Source: Paratractidigestivibacter sp003150175 (GTDB lineage: Bacteria; Actinomycetota; Coriobacteriia; Coriobacteriales; Atopobiaceae). From it: 64,000 nt of DNA. How positions within the stretch are numbered: the stretch's first letter is position 1; every line of letters begins with the position of its first letter. The notes beneath the pieces are model-generated. The model saw only the letters and a list, made by a program, of their open reading frames with translations, was not told the origin of the DNA and did not search any database. Made by a program: the position numbers and the translations under genes. The stretch lies in the NCBI RefSeq assembly GCF_964283195.1, contig NZ_CAXYLH010000006.1; one strand, written 5' to 3'. This document shows positions 34,850 through 44,191 of this stretch, one piece after another.

Positions 34850-36127
34850 CTAGCCGAGGTCGACCTCGCGTCCGGCGACGAACTTGCGGTCGATGCGGCC
34901 TCCCTCCTCGGCGAGGTAGACGTAGCGCTCGACGCGCTCCCAGACCGTGAGGTCGCGCGGGATACGGATGCCCGAGTCGTCGAGCACGAGGGCATCGAGG
35001 TCGTTGCCCTCCGCGAAGGAGCCGACACGCCCGAAGAACGAGCCGCCGCCCACCGTGGCCAGGTAGAACGCCTCCTGCGTGGAAAGAGGCGCCAGGGACT
35101 GGTCCACGAGGCGCCAACGGAGCTTGGAGACCGCCACGGCATCGGCCATACAGCGCCACATCGAGAGGTCCGCGCCGCCCGCGACGTCGGTACCGAGGCC
35201 CACGTTCATGCCGAGGTCGAGGTAGCGGCGGATGGGCGCGATGCCGCTGGCCAGCTGCGCGTTGCTCTGGGGGCAGTGCGCGACGTAAGTGCCCGTGCGG
35301 CGCAGCAGCTCGACCTCCTCGTCGGTCGAGTAGACGCAGTGGGCCATAACGGTCCGGGGCCCGAGCAAGCCGAAGTGGTCGTAGGCGTCGCCGTAGCAGG
35401 TCGACCAGGGGCAGAGCTCCTTGACCCAATCGATCTCCGAGAGGTTCTCGGAAAGATGGCTCTGGACCGGCAGGCCGTCCTCGCGGGCGATGTCGGCCAG
35501 CTGCTCCATGAGGCGATCAGACACGCTCGGGGTGAAGCGCGGGGTCAGGACCGGGAACGTGCGCTCGTAGCGGCCGGCGACGTCGCCGAGCCAGCGGCGC
35601 GTGGCCTCGGCGGAGGCGTCCGTGCCTTCCACGAGGTCATCTGGGCTGTTGCGGTCCATATTGACCTTGCCCACGTAGGTGATAAGTCCCGTGGCCTCGA
35701 GCTTGTCCATGAGGAGCTCGGTTGCGGGCACATGGAGCGTGCCGAAGACGACGGCGCGGGTGGTCGGGCTGCGGCGCAGGTCGTCGGCGAAGATTCCGTA
35801 GGCGCGCTCGGCGTAGGCGAGGTCCTTGTACTTGGCCTCCTCCGGGAAGGTATGGGTGTTCAGCCACTCGAGGAGCTCGAGGCCCATGCCGAGGCCGCGG
35901 AAAGCGTACTGCGGGGCGTGCACGTGGATGTCGGACATGCCGGGCACGATGAGCTTGTCTCCGCAGTCAATAAAAAGCAGATCAGAGTACTCGTCTGGCA
36001 GCTCGGCGAAGACCCCGCGCGAGGCGCCGTCCACGCACACGAGGTAGCCGCCCTCGGTGCACGAGACCTCCTTGGGCGAGACGGAGTAGCAGATGTTGCC
36101 CTTGAGGACGAATGACTTGGTTTCCAT
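34850..36127 (-). CDS. guaD: Guanine deaminase
   Basis: 425 residues. An amidohydrolase with the guanine deaminase pattern: PGMSDIHVHAPQYAFRGLGMGLELLEWL (metal HxH and guanine-binding region), PVQSHLSENLSEI, MAHCVYSTDEEV and GLGTDVAGGADLSMW. It converts guanine to xanthine, feeding the xanthine dehydrogenase encoded just upstream. A PAS/HTH regulator gene precedes it by 39 bp and is probably cotranscribed. Confidence 0.95.
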   Translation of the reverse strand: METKSFVLKGNICYSVSPKEVSCTEGGYLVCVDGASRGVFAELPDEYSDLLFIDCGDKLIVPGMSDIHVHAPQYAFRGLGMGLELLEWLNTHTFPEEAKYKDLAYAERAYGIFADDLRRSPTTRAVVFGTLHVPATELLMDKLEATGLITYVGKVNMDRNSPDDLVEGTDASAEATRRWLGDVAGRYERTFPVLTPRFTPSVSDRLMEQLADIAREDGLPVQSHLSENLSEIDWVKELCPWSTCYGDAYDHFGLLGPRTVMAHCVYSTDEEVELLRRTGTYVAHCPQSNAQLASGIAPIRRYLDLGMNVGLGTDVAGGADLSMWRCMADAVAVSKLRWRLVDQSLAPLSTQEAFYLATVGGGSFFGRVGSFAEGNDLDALVLDDSGIRIPRDLTVWERVERYVYLAEEGGRIDRKFVAGREVDLG

Positions 36128-36166
36128 GGCTGCGTCCTTCTTTCTGGCGGCGCGAGGAGGCCCGCG

Positions 36167-36859
36167 TCAGCTCTCGCGCCGAATTTTCTGCAGGTAACGG
36201 TACACGCTCGGCACCGACACGTGGAGCGCCGTCGCCACGTCCGCGGCCGCGCCCTTGATGAGGAACGCGCCCGCGTCCTCGAGCCTGCGGACGACGTCGA
36301 GCCGCCCCTCCTGGTCGAGCTCCGAGGGGGTCTTTCCCATCGACGAGAGCAGGGCGTGCACCTGCTCGCCCACGCCTGTGTCGGTCCCGCCGAGCGAGAG
36401 CGTCTCGACGCTTGAGGAGCTGTAGGCGGCGCGCACGGCCTCGAGGTTCGTGTCGCGGCACTCCTCCGAGCCGCCGTGGCGGTACGCCTCCATGAAGGCG
36501 TTGATGGAATCCTCGAGGTCGCGGAACGGTTTGGGGTCGATGTTCACGCAGACCATGCCCACGATCTTGCCCTCGTCGCGAATAAAGAAGGACGAGCCCT
36601 GCAGCGGCCGGCCGTCGACGGTCTTGCACACGTAGTCGGTCACGTAGCCGAGGTCCGAGTCCGCGTAGCAGTCGGCCATCTTGCGAGCGAAGTCGGTGGC
36701 GGGGGCCCCGACGTTGCGGCCGGACACGTGGCCGTTCACGATCTTCACCACCGAGGACTCGGGCTCAGTGAGGTCGTGGAGCACGACCTCGGTCGCCGAG
36801 CCGAGCGCTGCGCCGAGGAAGTCGACGAGCGGCATCATGGCGGCTACTTTATCGTTCAT
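36167..36859 (-). CDS. YheO-like transcriptional regulator (PAS + HTH)
   Basis: 230 residues. N-terminal YheO-like PAS domain (about 5-120; EVVLHDLTEPESSVVKIVNGHVSGRNVGAP, LQGSSFFIRDEGKIVGMVCVNID) that likely senses a small ligand, and a C-terminal HTH (RLDVVRRLEDAGAFLIKGAAADVATALHVSVPSVYRYLQKI). It lies between guaD and the xdh genes, so it probably regulates them. A second gene of the same type is at 58013, at the other end of the cluster. Confidence 0.9.
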   Translation of the reverse strand: MNDKVAAMMPLVDFLGAALGSATEVVLHDLTEPESSVVKIVNGHVSGRNVGAPATDFARKMADCYADSDLGYVTDYVCKTVDGRPLQGSSFFIRDEGKIVGMVCVNIDPKPFRDLEDSINAFMEAYRHGGSEECRDTNLEAVRAAYSSSSVETLSLGGTDTGVGEQVHALLSSMGKTPSELDQEGRLDVVRRLEDAGAFLIKGAAADVATALHVSVPSVYRYLQKIRRES

Positions 36860-36939
36860 GCGGTCCCTCCGGACAAGAAGTACTTACGCAGCCATTATAT
36901 GGTCGGCGCGGGGCCTCCAGCCGCCGAGACGGGCCCGGC

Positions 36940-37428
36940 CTACGCCCCACATTCGTTGTGGACGATCTCAATGGCCTTCTCGACGCCGTCGATCACGTTC
37001 TGGTAGCCCGTGCAGCGGCAGAGGTGGCCCGAGAGGTTCTTGCGGATCTCGTCGCGGGTGTAGGTCTTGCCGGTGTTGAGCATCTCGACCGCGCTCATGA
37101 TGATGCCCGGGATGCAGAAGCCGCACTGGACGGCGAACTGATCGATGAAGGCCTGCTGGACGGGGTTGAGGGTGCCGTCGGGCGCCTGCAGGCCCTCGAC
37201 GGTGAGGATGTCCTTGCCCTCGGCCCAGCTGGTGAGGTACAGGCAGGTGTCGGTCGCCACGCCGTCGATGAGGACGGTGCAGGCGCCGCACTCCCCCACC
37301 TCGCAGCCGCGCTTGACACTCGTGAGGTTGAGGCGGTTGCGCAGGGTGTCGAGCAGGCTCTCGCGCGGGTCGTAGCCCACCTGGACGCGCTTGCCGTTGA
37401 CGGTGCAGGTCAGGATTCTCATATCCAT
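36940..37428 (-). CDS. xdhC: Xanthine dehydrogenase iron-sulfur subunit
   Basis: 162 residues. Plant-type 2Fe-2S motif CEVGECGACTVLIDG (about 40-54) and the second 2Fe-2S motif CGFCIPG ... CRCTGY (about 102-142). It passes electrons from the molybdenum site to the FAD subunit. Its ATG overlaps the preceding FAD-subunit stop. The symbol follows E. coli xdhC, the FeS subunit, not the maturation factor of the same name at 5865. Confidence 0.93.
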   Translation of the reverse strand: MDMRILTCTVNGKRVQVGYDPRESLLDTLRNRLNLTSVKRGCEVGECGACTVLIDGVATDTCLYLTSWAEGKDILTVEGLQAPDGTLNPVQQAFIDQFAVQCGFCIPGIIMSAVEMLNTGKTYTRDEIRKNLSGHLCRCTGYQNVIDGVEKAIEIVHNECGA

Positions 37429-38309
37429 TACAGGTCAGCCCCTCCCTTGCGCGCCGCATAGATGAGGGAGCGCTTGGACATCTCCTTGATGAGCTGCATG
37501 CGGAACTCCTTGCTCGCGCGCCAGGAGTCGCGCGGGTTCGTGCACGCGAGCGCGAGCTCGCCGATGCGCTCGGCCGCCTCGGCCACGTCGGTGCCGCGCA
37601 CGGCGTCCTCCGCCGCGAGCGCGCGCATGGGCGTGGGGCCCGCGACGCCGAAGGCGAGGCGGATGTCGTCGATCGTGCGCTTGTCCGCCCCGAGCTTGAC
37701 GAGGCAGCAGCAGCCCATGGTGGTGATCTCGAGGGCGCGCCTCTTGCCGTACTTGAAGTAGTGACCGGTGAAGCCCTCGTAGTGGTCCTTCGGGATTCGG
37801 ATGCAGGTCAGGACCTCGTCGCGCTCCTTGTGGCTGCGACCGGGGCCAGCGTACCACTCCTCGATGGGGATGGTCCTTTTGCCCCGGACGGACTCGACGT
37901 CGAGAAGGGCGCCGTAGGCGAAGAGCGTGGAGGCGGAGTCGGCCGAGGTGGCAGCGGTGCAGACGTTGCCGCCGATGGTGCCGGAGACGCGCAGCTGCGG
38001 GCCGCCCGGGGTGTCGCAGGCCTCGCCCAAGGTGGGGACGGTCGCCTGGATGACGGGCGAGGTCGTCACGTAGTGGAACCAAGTGATGGGGCCTATCTCG
38101 ACCGTGCCGTCGTCGGCCAGGCGCACGCCGTCGAGCTCGTCGGAAAGGCCGTGGATGGACACGAGGTGCGCGGGCGCGCCCTTGCCCTCGCGGAGCTTGA
38201 CGAGCACGTCGGTACCACCCGCGATGACCTCGGCCGCCGGGTCGTCGGCGAGCGCGCGGCAGGCGTCGGCCACGCTCGTGGCCTCGTACAGGGATTCGAT
38301 GTCGTACAT
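37428..38309 (-). CDS. xdhB: Xanthine dehydrogenase FAD-binding subunit
   Basis: 293 residues. The FAD-PCMH pattern VIAGGTDVLVKLREG near residue 30 and the TIGGNVCTAATSADSAS stretch near residue 115 are conserved. It transfers electrons to NAD or another acceptor. Placed between the Mo and FeS subunit genes without gaps. It is the only stand-alone FAD-binding hydroxylase subunit in the window. Confidence 0.93.
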   Translation of the reverse strand: MYDIESLYEATSVADACRALADDPAAEVIAGGTDVLVKLREGKGAPAHLVSIHGLSDELDGVRLADDGTVEIGPITWFHYVTTSPVIQATVPTLGEACDTPGGPQLRVSGTIGGNVCTAATSADSASTLFAYGALLDVESVRGKRTIPIEEWYAGPGRSHKERDEVLTCIRIPKDHYEGFTGHYFKYGKRRALEITTMGCCCLVKLGADKRTIDDIRLAFGVAGPTPMRALAAEDAVRGTDVAEAAERIGELALACTNPRDSWRASKEFRMQLIKEMSKRSLIYAARKGGADL

Positions 38310-40652
38310 CTAGATCAGCCCCGCTTCCTTGAAGCCCTCGAACAGTCGCTGAGGGGTCATGGGCTCTACGTAGAACTTGACGCCCGTCGCGTCGAGGATC
38401 GCGTCGCGGATGGCCGCGGCCGGGCTGATGACGGGCGTCTCGCCCACGGCTTTGTTGCCGTAGGGGCCCGTGGGGTCGGGCTTCTCGACGAAGTCCGCCT
38501 TGAGGTCGGGCACGTCCATCGTGGTCGGGATCTTGTAGTCGAGCAGCGTCGGGTTGAGGACGCGCGCGGTCTTGGGGTCGATCTGCAGCTCCTCGTAGAG
38601 GCCGTAGCCGATGCCCTGGGCCATGCCGCCGTGGATCTGCTGCTCCACGAGTTTGGGGTTGATCAGGCGGCCGGAGTCCTGGACGTTGATGATCTTGTTC
38701 ACGGTGACCTGCGCGAGTGGGATGTCCACCGTGACGTCGGCGAAGGTGCAGCCGCCGGCGATCGCGTTAGTGTGGACGTTGACGGTCTCGTGCGCGCTCA
38801 GCTGGTCGGCGGCGTTCAGGTTGTAGTATGCCTCGAGCGCGAAGGCGGGCAGGTCCCAGACTTTGTTTCCATCGCCGTCCCAGATGGCGTGGTCGCGCAG
38901 GTCGAGCTCGCCGGGGGCGCCCGCGCTGAGGTAGCGCGCGTAGTCGAGGATCTTGCGTCGCAGGGTCTCGCCGGCCTTCTTTACCGCCGCGCCGCTGACG
39001 TAGGTCTGGCGCGAGGCGTAGGCGCCGGAGTCGTAGGGCGTGACGTCGGTGTCCTGCTGCGAGACGATGTGCACGTCCTCGGTGTCGATGCCGATGGCCT
39101 CGGCCGCCATCTGCGAGAACACGGTGTCCGCGCCCTGGCCGATCTCGGTCGCGCCCATCTGGAGCTGGACGGTGCCGTCCTGGTTGAGCGTGAGCTGGGC
39201 GGTGGCGGTCTCGAGCGCGAAGGGCGCGACGGCGGTCTTGTAGACGAAGAACGCGACGCCCACGCCATGGCGGATGGGGCCGGTCTCGTTGGCGTACTCG
39301 CGCTTCTTGCGGTCCCACTCGATGTATTCCTTGCCTTTGGCCACGCACTCGGGGATGGCGCAGGTGTGCGCCGCGATGACGCCGCCCGGGGTGAACTCGT
39401 CCACGAACTTGTCTGTATAGACGTTCTTCAGGCGGAACTCGACGCCATCCCAGCCGTTGTCGTAGGCGATGTCGCCCATCAGGCACTCGGCCGCCCAGTT
39501 GCCCTCGGGCACGCCGTAGGCGCGCATAGCGCCCGTGTGCGGGCCGTTGGTGTGGATGGTGTAGGCCTCGGAGTGGGTCGCGACCTCGAGGTTGTGGTAA
39601 AGCCAGCGGAAGGAGTTCACGGAGTTGAGCACGAGGGCGTGGCCGTGGTGGACGTAGCCGCCGGTGTTGGAGTAGCCGACGATCTTGCGCGCGTGGAGTG
39701 CCATGTCGTCGCCGTAGGAGCACTCGATGTCGAAGGTCTTGGGCTGGCGGCCGGAGGTGTCCCAGAACAGCTCCTCGCGGCTGAGCTCCATCTTGACGCA
39801 GCGGCCGCCGAGCTGCTTGCAGATCCAGGCGTTGAGCGGCTCGTAGTGGACGTCCTGCTTGGTGCCGAAGCCGCCGCCGATGTAGGGCTTGATCACGCGG
39901 ACGTCGCCCCAGGGGATGCCGAGCGCCTGACCGATGACGCGGCGCACGACGTGCGGAATCTGGGTGGAGCTGACGCAGACGATCTTGTGGCCCTCCATAT
40001 AGCAGTACGAGACGCAGGTCTCGATGTGGACCTGGGACTGCTCGCGGCTCTCGCAGTGGATGCTCACATGGTGGTAGGCGGGGTCCTCGAGGGCCTCCTC
40101 GACGGTCTTGTAGCCCGCCTCTGCGAGCTTCTCGTCGGGAGTGCGGGCGCAAGTGTGGGTGACGATGTTGTCCGGCTTACGCTCTTGGACGGGCGGGTTC
40201 GTGCCCTTCATGGACTCGATCGCGTCGTAGACGACGGGGTACTCCTCGTACTCGACATGGATCTTCTTGAGCGCACGGTCGCAGGCGACGGTGTCCTCGC
40301 CCACCACAACGGCGATGTTGTCGCCGTAGATACGCACGCGGTCGTCGAGGAGCTTGCGGTCGGCCTGGTCGCGCTTGGGCGCCGCGGAGTCGGCGTACCA
40401 CGGGTGGCCCGCGACGGGGTAGACGATGTCGGGCACGTCGAAGCAGGTGTAGATCGCGACGACGCCGGGGACCTCGAGCGCCTCGGAGGTGTCGATGGAC
40501 ACCACGCGCCCGTTGCCGATGGTCGAGTGCAGGAGCTTCGCCTCCAGGCACGGCTTCGGGCACAGGTCGTCGGTGAACTTGGCGCGGCCGGTGACCTTAT
40601 CGGCGGCATCGACGCGAACGACCGGGCGTCCGACTTCCTTCAAGCTCTCCAT
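38310..40652 (-). CDS. xdhA: Xanthine dehydrogenase molybdenum-binding subunit
   Basis: 780 residues. Two-part molybdopterin domain: GRAKFTDDLCPKPCLEAKLLHSTIGNGRV at the start, YIGGGFGTKQD (Moco contact), MGATEIGQGADTVFSQ and the catalytic Glu motif NKAVGETPVISPAAAI near the C-terminus. It hydroxylates hypoxanthine/xanthine-like substrates. With the neighbouring XdhC/YqeB/YqeC system it may be a selenium-dependent enzyme (inference). First gene of the xdhABC unit, preceded by a 450-bp gap. Confidence 0.95.
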   Translation of the reverse strand: MESLKEVGRPVVRVDAADKVTGRAKFTDDLCPKPCLEAKLLHSTIGNGRVVSIDTSEALEVPGVVAIYTCFDVPDIVYPVAGHPWYADSAAPKRDQADRKLLDDRVRIYGDNIAVVVGEDTVACDRALKKIHVEYEEYPVVYDAIESMKGTNPPVQERKPDNIVTHTCARTPDEKLAEAGYKTVEEALEDPAYHHVSIHCESREQSQVHIETCVSYCYMEGHKIVCVSSTQIPHVVRRVIGQALGIPWGDVRVIKPYIGGGFGTKQDVHYEPLNAWICKQLGGRCVKMELSREELFWDTSGRQPKTFDIECSYGDDMALHARKIVGYSNTGGYVHHGHALVLNSVNSFRWLYHNLEVATHSEAYTIHTNGPHTGAMRAYGVPEGNWAAECLMGDIAYDNGWDGVEFRLKNVYTDKFVDEFTPGGVIAAHTCAIPECVAKGKEYIEWDRKKREYANETGPIRHGVGVAFFVYKTAVAPFALETATAQLTLNQDGTVQLQMGATEIGQGADTVFSQMAAEAIGIDTEDVHIVSQQDTDVTPYDSGAYASRQTYVSGAAVKKAGETLRRKILDYARYLSAGAPGELDLRDHAIWDGDGNKVWDLPAFALEAYYNLNAADQLSAHETVNVHTNAIAGGCTFADVTVDIPLAQVTVNKIINVQDSGRLINPKLVEQQIHGGMAQGIGYGLYEELQIDPKTARVLNPTLLDYKIPTTMDVPDLKADFVEKPDPTGPYGNKAVGETPVISPAAAIRDAILDATGVKFYVEPMTPQRLFEGFKEAGLI

Positions 40653-41099
40653 AGGAGCACCTCTCCTTCGATAATCACGATAATAAAGAATTACCGTGTA
40701 TTGGAGAGTATCATACCCGTCGCGGAAATCAACGTAGTATCTATACGGCGAACGGCAGGTTTCGAGCCTTGGCCGTCTGGGAGAACACCACTGTTTACCT
40801 CTCGTTATGCATTTGTATGTCTAACGCTAGAAAGCTGGGTTCGCATTTGAACTAGTTCACTTCTTAATGGCACTCGTAAGCAGACCGCAAAATAAACAGG
40901 CACGACAGCGCCGCTCCGCGCCGTCGTGCCTGTCCAAAAATCGCCGCTCTGGGTAACAGCCAGCCAGTGATGGATGCCCCCAGATGTTGTCCGTCAAATA
41001 AACGCCGCACAGGGTGACAGTCATTGCATGGTGAGTGTCACCGGATGATGTGTGTCCCAGAAAGCTGCACGCAATGACTGTCACCCAGCGTTGGTGTGG
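40653..41099. other. Gap between BMP gene and xdhA: terminator and long inverted repeat
   Basis: It holds the stem ACAGGCACGAC / GTCGTGCCTGT (40896-40933), followed on the minus strand by TTTATTTT, a good terminator for the lipoprotein gene at 41100. A second element has 16-base arms GGGTGACAGTCATTGC (41012-41027) and complement (41071-41086). Upstream of xdhA I see TATGAT and TATTAT boxes but no clear -35. The purine operator motif is not evident here. Confidence 0.6.
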
Positions 41100-42134
41100 T
41101 TAGAACGTGCCGGCAGAGATCTGGTCGACGTAGTCGGAGATCTTCGACTGGACGTCGGAGGGGACCTTGTCGGAGAGCTTGCCAAGGGCGATGCCGCCGT
41201 TGACGAGGTTGGCCGCGATGGAGGCACCCTTGCCGTAGGCATCCTTGGCCACGCGGTCCATCGCGTCCTTCATGGGCCAGTTGATGACCGTGGAGGCGAT
41301 GACGGTGGAGGTGCCGTCGAGGTCACGGGGCTGGGCGATGTCGAAGTGGTCGTCCGCGCCGGCCTCCTCGAGCGCCTCGCGCACGCCGTTGTCCGCCGCG
41401 GAGGCGTCAGACCACATGACGTCGACGTCGTGGGCGTCGATGAGGGCCTTCGCGGCGCGCTTGCCCTCGCCCGCCTCGGTGAAGCCCGCGCCGAAGTCAC
41501 TGAAGCCCTGGACCTTGGGGTTCACCTTCTGGGCCGCGGCGACGTAGGCGTCGTACTTCGCCATGGTCGACGAGAGCGCGTCGCCGCCGACGAAGCCGAT
41601 GTTGCCCGTGGAGGTCATGAGGCCCGCCACGACGCCGGCGAGCGCGCCGATCTGCATAAAGTCGACCTCGACGACCTCGACGTTGTCGAGCGTCGAGTAG
41701 CCCGCGAGGTCGCGCGCGGGGTCGGCGTTGGTGAAGAGGAACTTGCAGTCGGGGCGCTGCTTGGCGACCTTGGCGACGACGTCGCCCCAGGCGGAGGCGA
41801 ACTGCGTGCCGGCGGCCACGATGAGGTCGACGCCCTGGTCGGCGTAGGACTGGGCGAGGTCTGCGGAAGCCGCCGCCGTCGTGTTCTCCTGCGGCTCGAC
41901 GAGCTGCCAGCCGCCGAGCTCCTTGCACGCGGACTTGATGGCGTCGTAGTGTGACTGTGCCCAGCCGCCGTCCTGCGCGGGGCCGGAGATGACGAGCGCG
42001 ACCCTGCGGGTGCGCTTATCGCTCGGGGCGTCACCGGAGCCCGACGAGGAACAGCCGGCGATCGCCGCCGTCGCGGCGCAGGCGGCGCCGAGCTTGAGGG
42101 CCTCTCTCCTCGAAAGAACCGTGTTCATCGTCAT
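41100..42134 (-). CDS. BMP-family substrate-binding lipoprotein 1
   Basis: 344 residues. Signal region VLSRREALKLGAACAATAAIAGC has an RR pair and a lipobox ending in Cys. The mature BMP (Med/PnrA-like) fold shows ALVISGPAQDGGWAQSHYDAI, GVDLIVAAGTQFASAW and NVEVVEVDFMQIGALAGVVAGLMT. BMP proteins bind nucleosides for the YufNOPQ-type transporter. This copy lies after a paralogue series and probably delivers a purine to the ABC system encoded upstream. Confidence 0.9.
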   Translation of the reverse strand: MTMNTVLSRREALKLGAACAATAAIAGCSSSGSGDAPSDKRTRRVALVISGPAQDGGWAQSHYDAIKSACKELGGWQLVEPQENTTAAASADLAQSYADQGVDLIVAAGTQFASAWGDVVAKVAKQRPDCKFLFTNADPARDLAGYSTLDNVEVVEVDFMQIGALAGVVAGLMTSTGNIGFVGGDALSSTMAKYDAYVAAAQKVNPKVQGFSDFGAGFTEAGEGKRAAKALIDAHDVDVMWSDASAADNGVREALEEAGADDHFDIAQPRDLDGTSTVIASTVINWPMKDAMDRVAKDAYGKGASIAANLVNGGIALGKLSDKVPSDVQSKISDYVDQISAGTF

Positions 42135-42237
42135 TGTCTACCCCTTCCCGGCGCATCCAGCGCGATTCCTGTGGGCGGGACGCGAGCTGCGCCCCGCCCC
42201 TTCGTTTAGACGATTCTATCCACCGAGCCCGACAAAC

Positions 42238-42250
42238 CTAACAATAAGTT
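42238..42250 (-). promoter_or_regulatory. Operator-like site upstream of BMP lipoprotein 1
   Basis: CTAACAATAAGTT matches the cluster motif. On the minus strand it is followed by TAGAAT about 17 bases beyond TTAGGT, a possible promoter for the 42134 gene. Confidence 0.45.
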
Positions 42251-42262
42251 CGGTGAGCTGCC

Positions 42263-42820
42263 TTAAAGTGTGGCCTTAATGGCATCGACGTCGGCGTCAG
42301 AGATGAGCGTGCCCGCCTTGACCTGCTCGGTGTACTCGACGATCTTCTTCTGGACATCCTCGGGCACCTTGGAAGAGAACGAGCCAAGGTACGCGCCGCC
42401 GTTGTCGATGTTCGCCTCGATGACCTTGCCGTCTCCGAACTCGCCGGCCTCCACCTGGTCCATGGCCTCGCCGAACATCCAGTCCGTGACGGTGGAGGTC
42501 ACGACGCTCGGCTGGGCGTCGCCCACGGCGTCGATGGGCTGCGCGATGTCGAAGTGGGTGTCGGCGCCGGCGTTCTCGAACGCCTTGCGCGCGCCGTTGT
42601 CGACCGCGGAGGCGTCGCCCCACATGACATCGAGGCTCGTCGCGGCGATCCACTGCTCGCAGATCTTCGTGCCGAAGGAGGCATCGGTGAAGCCGGCCTC
42701 GAAGTTATAGGAGCCCTTAACCTGCGGGTTCACCTTCTGCGCGGCGGCGAGGCCAAGAGCAGAGGCCGTGCCGAAGACTCCCGCCCCGAGCTTGACCGCG
42801 TCGCGTCTGGTGATGTTCAT
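42263..42820 (-). pseudogene. Internally deleted BMP lipoprotein paralogue
   Basis: 185 residues from ATG 42820. The signal part MNITRRDAVKLGAGVFGTASALGLAA runs straight into AQKVNPQVKG, which in the two intact neighbours lies about 180 residues in. The C-terminal half (YNFEAGFTDASFGTKICEQWI, VMWGDASAVDNGARKAFENAG) closely resembles the gene at 42949. The first lobe and the lipobox Cys are lost, so it is unlikely to bind ligand. The joint is in frame at a shared Ala-Ala stretch, consistent with a deletion between short repeats. Confidence 0.8.
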
Positions 42821-42948
42821 GGTGGTTCCCTCCCCCCCTACCGAGGCCGAAGAGCCGTCGGCCCCTTTATCGAACAGAAGAGGGCAGGACGCAACGAGCA
42901 CGTCCCGCCCTCGTGAAGACTATATGCCCCGAACCTTAAAACGACTGG

Positions 42949-44052
42949 CTAGGCGAGCGTGTCCTTGATCTTCTTGATGTCGTCGTCGGTGAGGAGTGAG
43001 CCGGACTTGATCTGGTCGGCGTAGTCGTTGATCTTGGTCTGGACGTCGGCCGGGACCTTGTCGGAGAACTTGCCGAGCGAGACGCCGCCGTTGTCCATGT
43101 TCGCGGTGATGGCCTTGCCGCCGCCGAAGGAGCCCTTCTCGATCTCGTCCATGGCCTGGTCGATCTTCCAGTCGGTCACCGTGGAGGCGATGACGGTCGG
43201 CTGGGAGTCGCCCATGATGTCGATGGGCTGCGAGATGTCGAAGTGGGTGTCGGCGCCGGCGGCCTCGAGGGCCTTGCGCGAGCCGTTGTCGACAGCGGAG
43301 GCGTCGCCCCACATGACGTCAACGTTGTAGGAGTTGATCCACTGCTCGGTGAGCTGGGTACCCTTGGCGGCGTCGGAGAAGCCGGCCTCGAAGTTGTACT
43401 GACCCTGGATGGAGGGGTCGATCTTCTGGGCGGCGGCCAGGTAGGCGGAGTACTTGTTGATCGTGGAGGGGAGCTTCATGCCGCCGATGAAGCCGATGGA
43501 CTTCGTCTGGGTCATGAGACCCGCGATGACGCCGGCGAGCGCGCCGAGCTGCGTGAAGTCGGGCAGGACGGTCTCGACGTTGTCGGTGCTCTCGTAGTCG
43601 CCGAGCTCCTGCTCGGGGTCGGTGTTGGTGATGAGGAAGTGCACGTTGGGGTGGGAGTCCGCGGCGTCCGAGGCCACCTCGGCCCACGTAGAGGCGAACT
43701 GGTTGCCGTTGCCGACGATGAGGTCGACGTCCTGGTCGACGTAGGACTCGGCGGCGGTAGCGGCGTCGGCGTTGGCGGTGTTCTCCTTGGGCTCGAGCAT
43801 CTCCCAGTTGGGGTGCTTCTCGATGGCGCGCTTGAGGGACTCGTAGTGGGCCTGGTCCCAGCCGCCGTCGGTGATGATGCCGCTCATGATCATGGCGACC
43901 TTGTAGGAAGACTTCTTCTCGGTGGAGTCGCCGTCGGACTTCTTGTCCCCGGAGTCGGACGAGGACCCGCCGCAGGCGGCAAGTCCCAGGGTGGCCGCGG
44001 CGGCGCCGGAAAGGCCGAGGAACTGACGACGATCGAGGCTGTGCTTGGACAT
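42949..44052 (-). CDS. BMP-family substrate-binding lipoprotein 2
   Basis: 367 residues. N-terminus LDRRQFLGLSGAAAATLGLAACGG has a twin-arginine-like motif and lipobox. A Ser/Asp/Lys linker leads to the BMP domain (VAMIMSGIITDGGWDQAHYESL, VDLIVGNGNQFASTWAEVA, LPDFTQLGALAGVIAGLMTQT). It is the full-length lipoprotein closest to the transporter genes, so most likely their main nucleoside or purine receptor. Confidence 0.92.
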   Translation of the reverse strand: MSKHSLDRRQFLGLSGAAAATLGLAACGGSSSDSGDKKSDGDSTEKKSSYKVAMIMSGIITDGGWDQAHYESLKRAIEKHPNWEMLEPKENTANADAATAAESYVDQDVDLIVGNGNQFASTWAEVASDAADSHPNVHFLITNTDPEQELGDYESTDNVETVLPDFTQLGALAGVIAGLMTQTKSIGFIGGMKLPSTINKYSAYLAAAQKIDPSIQGQYNFEAGFSDAAKGTQLTEQWINSYNVDVMWGDASAVDNGSRKALEAAGADTHFDISQPIDIMGDSQPTVIASTVTDWKIDQAMDEIEKGSFGGGKAITANMDNGGVSLGKFSDKVPADVQTKINDYADQIKSGSLLTDDDIKKIKDTLA

Positions 44053-44191
44053 GGTTCTTCCCTTCTACCGTGCGGGCGCGTGTGCGCCCGCTTTCCCTTA
44101 CTCCCCTTCTACCCGGACGGGCAGAAGGCAGTGCAGATACCCGCCGGCACAGGGTTACCGAAAGACCGGTGGGCTTGGAACCAAGTGACGA

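Noticed and set aside
37761..40850. A 1029-codon open frame on the + strand
   Set aside because: Antisense to xdhB and xdhA with the same skewed composition.
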